Assembly (NCBI GenBank): GCA_016190695.1
Contig: JACPQC010000034.1
Coordinates: 1-64,000, forward strand
Direction: 5' to 3'
DNA length: 64,000 bases
Source of the DNA: Chloroflexota bacterium
Lineage (GTDB): Bacteria; Chloroflexota; Dehalococcoidia; Dehalococcoidales; RBG-16-60-22
Shown: positions 10,130 to 18,485 of the stretch, piece by piece
Numbering within the stretch: the first letter of the stretch is position 1
Layout: each line of letters begins with the position of its first letter
Program-made: the position numbers and the translations under genes
Notes under the pieces: generated by a model
What the model was told of the DNA's origin: nothing
The model's input: the letters and a program-made list of their open reading frames with translations, nothing else
The model's database searches: none

Positions 10130-11527
10130 CTATTCCACGCAACAGCTCATCTTGCTGATATCCCTGGTGAATGACTGCGCCACGCGCTTGATGCCTTCGC
10201 TGAAGGAGGGAAAGACGTGAACCGTGTCGATGATGTCATCGATAGTCAGGCTGTGCTTTACAGCAAGGGTCGCCTCGTGAATCAAGTCCGCCGCGCCCGG
10301 CGCCACGATGTGGACACCGAGTACCTTGAAGTTCCGGGGGTGGATAACCATCTTGAAAGCTCCCCTGGTCTCGTTCACGGCTGAGGCTCTCGGCACCATA
10401 GCCATATCGATGGTGCGGCAAAGGCAGGTATTGAAGCGGCGCATCTCCTCTTCCTCGGTAATGCCCACCGAAGCCACTTGCGGATTGGTGAAAACGGCCG
10501 ACGGCACGTGGTCATAGTTGATGCTGCGCACAGGCACGGTGAAGGCGTTCTCGACAGCCAGCGCCCCTTCTTTGGCGGCAACCGGCTCCAGCGCCATTTT
10601 GCCGATGCAATCGCCCGCGGCAAAGACATCAGGGTTATCGGTTTGATAATACTGGTTGACCTCGATAAAACCATTTTTGTTTGCCTTGATGCCGGCTGCG
10701 CTCAAGTTGAGTTCCGATGTATTCGGCTGGATGCCGGCGGCAAGTAGGACCTCTTCCGTCTCTATTTCTTCCAGTCCGTCTCCCTTCCTGAAAGTCACTA
10801 TTTTCCTGTTTTCTCGCTCGGACACTTTCTCAACACGAACGCCGGTGTGGATGGCAATGCCCTCATCTTCCAGGCATCGCTGCAGCTCGGCAGCAATGTC
10901 GGGTTCGTGCTTGGGCAGAATCTGCGACATGGCTTCGAGCACGGTGACTTGAATACCGAAATGAGCGAACATCTGAGCAAACTCCATGCCCAGTGGTCCA
11001 CCACCGATAACAACCATGGACTTCGGCAGCGTGCGGAGTTTCAGGGCGGTTACATTACTCAGCCACTGCACTCTGTCCAATCCTGGTATGGGCAGCACCT
11101 TCGTGCTTGAGCCAGTGGCGATTAGGACCTTATCAGCTTCATAGATTTTACCACCCACTTCAACCCTGTTCCGGCCGGTAAATCGTGCCATCCCTTCGAC
11201 CAGAGTGACATCTTCCAGGCTTTCCAGGACGTTAACGTAGTTCTGCTGACGGACGCGGGCTATCATCTGGTTCACCTCCCGCATGGCCGTTCCAAAAGCA
11301 ACTTTAGACCGGGTTTGTAGAGCTTTGAACCTCGGCCTTTGAGAGTAAAAGAATTCGTCACCCACGGTAAGCAGATGCTTGCTCGGCATGCAGCCGACAT
11401 TCATACAGGTGCCGCCGATGGGAAGTCCGCCGTTAATCATTAGTGCTGTTTTCCCTAGGTCTGAGGCTTTGGTGGCCGCGGCAAAAGCCGCCGAGCCGCC
11501 ACCGATGATGATAAGGTCGTATTTCAT
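10130..11527 (-). CDS. merA: Mercuric reductase (MerA-like pyridine nucleotide-disulfide oxidoreductase)
   Basis: [13 protein letters not shown] redox motif, FAD/NAD motifs, C-terminal vicinal cysteines MSCCVE. Confidence 0.88.
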   Translation of the reverse strand: MKYDLIIIGGGSAAFAAATKASDLGKTALMINGGLPIGGTCMNVGCMPSKHLLTVGDEFFYSQRPRFKALQTRSKVAFGTAMREVNQMIARVRQQNYVNVLESLEDVTLVEGMARFTGRNRVEVGGKIYEADKVLIATGSSTKVLPIPGLDRVQWLSNVTALKLRTLPKSMVVIGGGPLGMEFAQMFAHFGIQVTVLEAMSQILPKHEPDIAAELQRCLEDEGIAIHTGVRVEKVSERENRKIVTFRKGDGLEEIETEEVLLAAGIQPNTSELNLSAAGIKANKNGFIEVNQYYQTDNPDVFAAGDCIGKMALEPVAAKEGALAVENAFTVPVRSINYDHVPSAVFTNPQVASVGITEEEEMRRFNTCLCRTIDMAMVPRASAVNETRGAFKMVIHPRNFKVLGVHIVAPGAADLIHEATLAVKHSLTIDDIIDTVHVFPSFSEGIKRVAQSFTRDISKMSCCVE

Positions 11528-11546
11528 CTGCCGGGTCCTCCCTGTT

Positions 11547-11870
11547 TCATTCAGTCGGTTCGAGAACCTTATCTCCGTTCTTCTCGATTGCCGCCTTGAT
11601 AGCAGCGATACTGGTTACATCCGGGTCGTAGGTTATAACCACCCTCTGTATTCTCTCCTTATCGAACTTAACGTCAACCACCCCAGTCACCTTCCTGGCA
11701 CTGGCCTCGACCCGAGACCAACAGCCTGTTCAGACTATTGTGGGTATCTCCAGCGTTAAATTGTCCAGACGGCCAGAGTACTGGGAGCTATCGAATTGAG
11801 TGGCGGTGCGTTGGCTACAAGCCAAAAAAGACGTGAGAATAGTGATAGCCAAAACTAGGCGTGCTTTCAC
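11547..11870 (-). CDS. HMA/MerP-like lipoprotein; in-frame TGA (11732-11730) read as Sec, giving a UxxC metal-binding motif
   Basis: GTG start overlapping arsR stop (GTGA). Reading: [20 protein letters not shown]...[70 protein letters not shown]. Lipobox FLAC; the part after TGA is a typical HMA fold. Confidence 0.82.
11695..11732 (-). promoter_or_regulatory. Candidate bacterial SECIS element for the HMA/MerP-like gene
   Basis: RNA sense: UGA-ACAGGCUGUU-GGUCUC-GGGUC-GAGGCC; 6-bp stem (extendable), loop GGGUC starting with G, 16 nt between UGA and loop. Confidence 0.6.
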
Positions 11871-12235
11871 TGTGGCTCTCCCGGTTCGGGTTCCTGGACC
11901 ACGTCCACCCTTGTGCATGCCCATATTCGTTCAGCGTTCCTGGCTATCATCTGCTGGGAGACTTCCAACAATTGCCGCACCTGTCCATCAGCCAGCCGGT
12001 AATAGATATATTTGCCGTCACGTCTCGTATCCACGAAGCCGCACTGTTTTAGACAGGCCAAGTGGTTGGATACCCTGCCTTGGCTTGAGCCGACCACCTC
12101 GACCAGTTCCCCTACATTCTTTTCTCCATCGAGAAGAGCATCCAGGATTTTGAGTCGACTCAGCTCCCCAAGGGCCCGAAAAAATTTACTCCCCAGCGCC
12201 AGCTTCTCGATGTTTTGCTTCGTAACAGTCGCCAC
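11867..12235 (-). CDS. ArsR/SmtB-family metal-sensing repressor (CmtR-like Cys pattern)
   Basis: Winged-helix ArsR pattern (LSRLKILDALLDGEKNVGELVEVVGSSQGRVSNHLACLKQCGFVDTRRDGKYIYYRL) with CLKQC and C-terminal CTR. Confidence 0.88.
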   Translation of the reverse strand: MATVTKQNIEKLALGSKFFRALGELSRLKILDALLDGEKNVGELVEVVGSSQGRVSNHLACLKQCGFVDTRRDGKYIYYRLADGQVRQLLEVSQQMIARNAERIWACTRVDVVQEPEPGEPQ

Positions 12236-12252
12236 GTTTCAGACCTCTCTTG

Positions 12253-12270
12253 TATTCGTTTATAAGAATA
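12253..12270. promoter_or_regulatory. Candidate ArsR-family operator
   Basis: AT-rich inverted repeat TATTC-GTTTATAA-GAATA just upstream of the arsR start. Confidence 0.4.
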
Positions 12271-12553
12271 TAATAGGCCACCACCGGGCGTTTGTCAACG
12301 AGGTGTAGCTCCACGTCAGATCTCAGCTTATTCATGGAAACGGATTTGCATAAAATTTGAAGCTGTTCTCTCCCCGGAGGGGGAGCGATAAACGAGCTAT
12401 TATGCAGGCAATAATCAAGGGTAGAAATGCTGATGTTCCGTGTCTTTAGCAACTTTTATTGCAAACAAAATGAGACTGCCGAAAAAGTCCAAAGACGTGA
12501 TATGAGGCTAAATGCATGATAGAATACAGATAACAATCGCAAAGGAGGTGCTC

Positions 12554-13612
12554 ATGCTCAAGCCAAAATCACCTCAAGAATCGTTCTTCGGCAGTTATCT
12601 GTATGACCGTATCGTCCCAGTCGACCACCTGCTTCGCCAGGTAAACCAGGTGGTCGATTTTTCTTTTGCAGGGCAGATACTTAAGGACAGGTATAATCCC
12701 AGTATCGGGAGGCCGGCGGAAGACCCGGAGTTCATGCTCAGGCTTTACCTGTTGCAGTACATCTACGGCGATTCCGATAGAAATGTGATTGAAAATGCCC
12801 GGCTGAATCTGGCCTACAAGTACTTTCTGGGTCTTGCAGTCGATGCTGAGATTCCGGATTACACCACCATATCTTATTTCCGGGCCCAAAGGTTAGGGGA
12901 AGAGAAATTCCGGGCGGTCTTAGACCAGATCGTCCGGCAATGCATCGATAAGGGACTGGTAAAGGGTAACCGGCAGATAATCGATTCGACGCCCATCAGG
13001 GCGAATATCACCGTAAGCAGCATTACCGGGTTGGTCAGGAAGTGCCGGGAGAATGTGTTGAAGACTATCGCCAAGCAGGATGCGAGGGTAGCGAAAAGGC
13101 TGGGACTGAAAGATCTTGAAAACGCCGAGTCGGTCAAGTTTGCTTCCACCCAAGAAGGGCTGCAGCAAGAAGTCGAAGCTGCTGGTGAATTACTTGATAG
13201 CGTTACCGCAGAGTTCAAAACCAAAAAGATCAGGCCGACCGAGGAACTTCAAAAAGACTTGGGATTACTGGAGAAGGCGGTTGCGGACAGAGAAGAGGGT
13301 GCCAAAGATAAGCTTCTCAGCCCGGTGGACCCTGATGCGAGACATGGGAAGAAGACAAGCACAACCTGGCCGGGTTACAGGGCACATATCATTATTGAGG
13401 AAGAGACAGGTATCATCACCGGAGTAGGAACCACCCCGGCCAATGCTACCGATGGCAGCCAGCTCAAGCCGATGCTCAAGGAGCAGGAAAAAGTCCATTC
13501 TCTTATACCGCAAGAACTCACCGCAGATAGAGCTTATGACTGGGGAGATAACCTGGAATCACTGGCTTTTAATAACACCTTTGCCAATATCGCTCTAACC
13601 AAGCAGGTAAAC
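12554..13612 (+). mobile_element. IS1182-like transposase, 3'-truncated
   Basis: DUF772-type N-terminus (VPVDHLLRQVNQVVDFSF...YNPSIGRPAEDPEFMLRLYLLQYIYGDSDRNVIENARLNLAYKYFLGL) and DDE-like core; homology stops where UbiD sequence begins near 13612. Confidence 0.8.
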
Positions 13613-14693
13613 CCCCGAAGCGCCGGTAAAGGAAGTGATAATTACCGGGAAAGACATAGACCTGGGACTGTTGCCCATCACACATCATGCCGAGCTAAAC
13701 TCCGGCAAATACATATCCATAGGCTGCATGGTCAGCAAACACCCTGACACCGGTATCCCTAACGTGGGGGTGTACCGCCACGAGGTCAAGGGCAAAGACA
13801 AGCTGGGCTGCATGGTAAACCCGGCCAATCACGGAGCCTACATCGCCCGGCGCAGCGCCGAACTGGGCAAGACCATGGAAGTAGCCATCTTTATCGGCCA
13901 TCACCCGGCGGTGGTGCTCGGCGCTATGACCAGGGGCGACATCAACCTCAACGAGCTTGAGATAATGGGCGGCCTGCTCGGAGAGCCCCTGGAGGTGGTC
14001 AGAGGAGAGACAGTAGACCTGCCCGTACCGGCACATGCCGAAGTAGTTATCGAGGGGGTAATCGACCCGCGTAATATGGTCACCGACGGCCCGTTTGCCG
14101 AATACCTCGGCTACTACGGCGAGGGGAACAAGCCCTGCTATCTCATCGATGTGACCGCCATAACCATGCGCCGCGACGCCATCTACCATGACCTCGACCC
14201 GGCCCACCGCGAGCACGTCCTCTCCTGCGTGCTGGGACTGGAGTCCGGCGCTTACGATGCGGTGAAGCGGGTGGTGCCAACCGTGCAGGCGGTGCACATC
14301 TTTCCCAGCGCCAGCAGTTTCGTATTCGCCGGCGTCTGCATTCGGAAACGCGTTCCGGGAGAGGGCGTTCTCGCTGGCATGATGGCCATTGGCGACCCGG
14401 CCATAAAGGGGGCGCTGGTCGTCGATGAGGACATCGATATCTTCAACGAGCAGGAGGCGCTGTGGGCCGCCGGCACCAGGGTGGTGGCAGACCAGGACAT
14501 CCACACCATGCCCCGCATACTGGGAGCGCATCTTGACCCCACCACCTACGATGAGACACGCCTGAAAAGAGGCCCAATGCTGACCAAAGTGGTGATCGAT
14601 GCCACCAAACCTGTCGGCCTGCCCTTCTCAACACGGATCACTCCTCCCAAAGACCTGTGGGAGTCAATGAAGCTGGCTGACTACGTAAAGTAA
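13612..14693 (+). pseudogene. UbiD-family decarboxylase, N-terminally truncated at the IS junction
   Basis: Reading from about 13612: APVKEVIITGKDIDLGLLPITHHAELNSGKYISIG...DGPFAEYLGYYGEGNKPCYLID; the N-terminal part expected for UbiD is missing; longest start-to-stop ORF begins with GTG 13635. Confidence 0.75.
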
Positions 14694-14724
14694 AGAATAG
14701 CACTTCTAACCGGAGGTCAATACC

Positions 14725-17007
14725 ATGCTCAATGAGCTTTCGATAGTGGGGAAGCGTCTGCCCCAGCCGGCGGCGGTGGCCAAGGCAACAGGCACCTGCA
14801 AGTACACCACCGATATTACCCTGCCGGGGATGCTGGTGGGGATGGTGCTGAGAAGTCCCAATCCGCACGCCAGAATATTAAAGATAGATACATCCAGGGC
14901 GGAGAGCTTGCCGGGCATCAAGGCCGTTATCACCCGCCGGGACGTGCCTGACAGTCAATACAACCGGAGCATGGTAGACCTGCTGTCTCCGGGCAAAAGG
15001 CCGCCCGATGACGAATACGTCCTGGCCGACAAGGCGCGGTTCGTTGGTGACGCCGTAGCCGCCGTGGCTGCCGTAGATGAGGCCGCCGCCGAGCGGGCGC
15101 TGGAGCTTATCAAGGTGGAGTATGAGGAACTGCCTGCCGTGTTCGACCCCCTCGAAGCCATGATGCCGGGCGCTCCACGGATACACGACTACGCTGAAAA
15201 CAACGCCGCCCGCCATATCGTCTTCCCCTTCAAGACCGGGGACGTGGAACAGGGCTTTCGAGAAGCGGACCACGTGGTGGAGGCCACCTTCCACACCTCG
15301 AAACAGGCCCATTCCCCGATGGAGAGCGCGGCCTGTATCGCCAGTTTCGATGCTGCGGGCAGGCTTACGGTCTGGTCCACCCACCAGAAGCCATTCCCGG
15401 CCAGGACGAAGCTGGCCGGCATCTTCGATATGCCGGTGAACATGATCAGGTGGCTGACCCCTCCCGCCGGCGGGGGCTTTGGCAACGGGCTTACCTTCAG
15501 GGGAGAGCCTGTCTGCGTTGCCCTGGCGCGCAAGGCGCGACAACCGGTGAAGCTGTCCTACAGCCGCGAGGAGCAGTTCATGGCCACTGACACGCGGCAG
15601 GCTTTCGTGGAAAGAGTGAAGATGGGCGTCAGGAAGGACGGGACGATCACCGCCCTGCAGACGTACCTGGTCAGCAACTCGGGGGCTTATTGCTCCACCA
15701 ACACCAGCACCACCGTGGTCAACATGGTCTTCTTCCTGGGCTTCTATCGCTGCCAGAACGTGTCTGGCGAGGCGGACGTGGTCTATACCAACATGCCTGT
15801 CACCGGCGGCTTCCGGGGCTATGGCAACAGTGAGGCAACCTGGGCGCTGGAGCAGCTAATAGATATGGCCGCCGAGAAGATAGGCATGGACCCGATGGAG
15901 TTCAGGCTGAGGAACGTGAGGAGGGCCGGAGATCCCAGCCCGGTACCGGCTTTGCCCATTGAAAGCTCCTGCCTGGACGAATGCATCCGCGTCGGCGGCG
16001 AGAAGGCTGGGTGGGGCAGGCGCGCGGCAGGCAGCCGGGGCGTTGTGAAGAAACGGGGCCTGGGCATGGCCATCGCCACCCATGTCAGCGGCGGCTATGG
16101 AATGTTGCTGGAGCGCTCACACGCCGCCATAAAGGTGCAGGATGACGGCTCGGCGCTGCTGGTAGTGAATATCAATGACATGGGCCAGGGCATCGAGACA
16201 GTCCTGCTCCAGATCGCCGCCGAAGAGCTGGGGCTGCGCTACCAGGATGTCCGCATCGTCAACGGCGACACCGATGCCGCCGGGTTCGACGTCGGCTGCG
16301 CCAGCAGTCGCTCAACTTATATTATGGGGACAGCGGTAATGAAGGCGGCGGCTGAGGCGAAAAGACAATTGCTGGAGTTGGCTGCCAGGACGCTTGAGGT
16401 CGAGCCAAACCAGTTGGAGGTCCGGGGAAGCCGCGTCTTCTTCAAGGCAAACTCTGACAAGGATATCAGCGTGGCCCGGCTTGTCAGGGAAAATGTCTAC
16501 GGCTTCCAGCACCCCTATCATCCCATCGAGGCCAGGTGCGGCTGGGAGCCGGTGGGAAACCCTCTGCCCTATCAGGCCGCCTTTGCCGAAGTGGAGGTCG
16601 ATTCGGAGAGCGGCCATGTCCGCGTGCTAAGAGTGGTGGTGGCGTATGACATCGGCCGGGCGATAAACCCGATGAACGTGGAGGGGCAATTGGAGGGGTC
16701 AATAGCCCAGGGCATGGGCTACACGCTTATGGAGGACTTCGTAGTGGACCGGGATACCGGAGAGCTGGAGACGGACAACTTCACCAGCTATAAGATCCCG
16801 GGCACCCTGGACATGCCGGATATCGAGACGGTGATCATCGAGCATCCCACTCCGTCAGGCCCCTTCGGCGCCAAGAGCGTGGGCGAGATAGGCTACAATG
16901 CCATCTGCCCGGCCATAAGCAACGCCATCTACAATGCCATTGGCGTGCGCATAACCGACCTGCCGGTAACGCCGGAGAAGATAAGGGCGGCGATGAAGGG
17001 GAAGTGA
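14725..17007 (+). CDS. Xanthine dehydrogenase/CO dehydrogenase-family molybdopterin-binding large subunit
   Basis: 760 aa; typical motifs (GGGFGNGLTFRGEPVCVALARKARQPVKLSYSREEQF; GGFRGYGNSEATWALEQLID; GPFGAKSVGEIG). Confidence 0.9.
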   Translation: MLNELSIVGKRLPQPAAVAKATGTCKYTTDITLPGMLVGMVLRSPNPHARILKIDTSRAESLPGIKAVITRRDVPDSQYNRSMVDLLSPGKRPPDDEYVLADKARFVGDAVAAVAAVDEAAAERALELIKVEYEELPAVFDPLEAMMPGAPRIHDYAENNAARHIVFPFKTGDVEQGFREADHVVEATFHTSKQAHSPMESAACIASFDAAGRLTVWSTHQKPFPARTKLAGIFDMPVNMIRWLTPPAGGGFGNGLTFRGEPVCVALARKARQPVKLSYSREEQFMATDTRQAFVERVKMGVRKDGTITALQTYLVSNSGAYCSTNTSTTVVNMVFFLGFYRCQNVSGEADVVYTNMPVTGGFRGYGNSEATWALEQLIDMAAEKIGMDPMEFRLRNVRRAGDPSPVPALPIESSCLDECIRVGGEKAGWGRRAAGSRGVVKKRGLGMAIATHVSGGYGMLLERSHAAIKVQDDGSALLVVNINDMGQGIETVLLQIAAEELGLRYQDVRIVNGDTDAAGFDVGCASSRSTYIMGTAVMKAAAEAKRQLLELAARTLEVEPNQLEVRGSRVFFKANSDKDISVARLVRENVYGFQHPYHPIEARCGWEPVGNPLPYQAAFAEVEVDSESGHVRVLRVVVAYDIGRAINPMNVEGQLEGSIAQGMGYTLMEDFVVDRDTGELETDNFTSYKIPGTLDMPDIETVIIEHPTPSGPFGAKSVGEIGYNAICPAISNAIYNAIGVRITDLPVTPEKIRAAMKGK

Positions 17008-17112
17008 AGCTGCTGCCCCGCTATGTGAGCATCCCGTATTGCCAGTGCCTGGGAAAGCGATGACTCGCCTTTGGCGGAAAACCACTTCACGCCGACCGAG
17101 GCATCAAGTATT
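17000..17112 (-). pseudogene. VapC-like PIN-domain toxin remnant
   Basis: Minus-strand reading directly after vapB: LILDASVGVKWFSAKGESSLSQALAIRDAHIAGQQ resembles a PIN N-terminus but has no in-frame start and runs out at the end of the molybdopterin subunit gene. Confidence 0.55.
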
Positions 17113-17356
17113 AATGCCTCTCACGCCAACCGAGCACCTCTTTGGTACCATCCCATCCACCGAACTCTTCTCTGAAGCGGTCCATGGTTGCCGCTGCCCG
17201 GTTGCGTTTCTCACGCCTCTGCTCTTCGTGCTTTTCATCCAGGTAATGCCTTACGGCGCGGGCAAGAAAGGCGCTGCGGCTGGCCCGGACTTCCATGGCG
17301 GCCCGGTCCAGTTCCTCCAGTATTTCCTGGGACAAGGAGATATTAATTTTAGGCAT
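17111..17356 (-). CDS. Ribbon-helix-helix antitoxin (VapB/CopG-like)
   Basis: MPKINISLSQEILEELDRAAMEVRASRSAFLARAVRHYLDE. Confidence 0.75.
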   Translation of the reverse strand: MPKINISLSQEILEELDRAAMEVRASRSAFLARAVRHYLDEKHEEQRREKRNRAAATMDRFREEFGGWDGTKEVLGWRERH

Positions 17357-17453
17357 ATCTATTATGCCTCCTCAATTTCTCTCCAGATATTATATTCTCA
17401 GGGAGGTAATACGCAATGACATCAAGGGCGATAATGCCGGGCCAGCACGAATA

Positions 17454-18470
17454 CTATTCGACAAACTTCAGGCTGAGATAATCAGGCGAGCCTTTGGCCT
17501 TTTCATAGATCATCCTGGCTACCGCGATGTCCTCGATGGCGATGCCGGTGGAGTCAAAGACGGTAATCGTCTCTTCGCTTTCCCGGCCCGGTCTCTGGCC
17601 GGAGATGACCTCGGCCAGGGTGGCATGGATATCGTCAATGGTGAAAAGCCCCCCGGCGATAGGCACGTTGATCTCTCCGCTGGTGGTCGCCTGCCTGATA
17701 TCATCAACCACTACCATCGCCTCTTTCAGCACCGGCGGTTCCAGTTCCTCCTTGCCTGCCGCGTCGGCGCCAATGGCGTTTATATGAGTTCCCGGGAGCA
17801 CCCACTCCCTCCTGACCACCGGAGACCGCGCCGGAGTGACCGTGCACAGGATGTCCGAGGCGACCGCCTCCTCCAGTGAAGCCTCTTTGATGGGGTATTG
17901 GGGAAAGTGCTCGATAAGCTTGGTCACCGCCGCCTTTGCCGGGTCAAATACCCTGATGGCTTTGAGGTCGAACAGCTCCGCATGGGCCATTATCTGGGTA
18001 TAGGCCTGACGACCGGCGCCGACAATGCCCAGCGTCTGAGCGCCTGGCCGCGCCAGGTATTTGGAGGCTATAGCCGCAGTAGCCCCGGTGCGGTATGCGG
18101 TCATCTCGGTGGCGTCCATTATGGAAAGGGGATATCCGGTCAATGGATCGTTCAGTATTATCGTGGCCATGACGGTGGGCAGTCCCAGTGACGGGTTCCG
18201 GGGATGCACATTGACCCATTTCACGCCCGCAGCCCCGGGTACGGAGGCGGGCATGGCCCGGAAGTCCCCCCGCTCCAGCGTCAGGTAGGACTTGGCCGGC
18301 ATTTGCACTTCCTCCCGGCTACTCTCCCGGAAAGCCTCTTCGACTGCCCCGATAACCTCTGACATATCGAGCAGGCCTTTGATATTGCTGCCGCTGAGAA
18401 AAAGTGTGGGCATATCTTCTCCCTGTACCAGGTTTCCCCTCAGTTTATTGGCTTGTAGCCTCCACGTCAA
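17454..18470 (-). CDS. Ornithine cyclodeaminase / mu-crystallin family protein
   Basis: GVKWVNVHPRNPSLGLPTVMATIILNDPLTGYPLSIMDATEMTAYRTGATAAIASKYLARPGAQTLGIVGAGRQA. Confidence 0.88.
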   Translation of the reverse strand: MTWRLQANKLRGNLVQGEDMPTLFLSGSNIKGLLDMSEVIGAVEEAFRESSREEVQMPAKSYLTLERGDFRAMPASVPGAAGVKWVNVHPRNPSLGLPTVMATIILNDPLTGYPLSIMDATEMTAYRTGATAAIASKYLARPGAQTLGIVGAGRQAYTQIMAHAELFDLKAIRVFDPAKAAVTKLIEHFPQYPIKEASLEEAVASDILCTVTPARSPVVRREWVLPGTHINAIGADAAGKEELEPPVLKEAMVVVDDIRQATTSGEINVPIAGGLFTIDDIHATLAEVISGQRPGRESEETITVFDSTGIAIEDIAVARMIYEKAKGSPDYLSLKFVE

Positions 18471-18485
18471 TAATCGATTACGGGA

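Noticed and set aside
13695-14531. 278-aa minus ORF opposite UbiD
   Set aside because: Antisense shadow ORF in GC-rich coding sequence.
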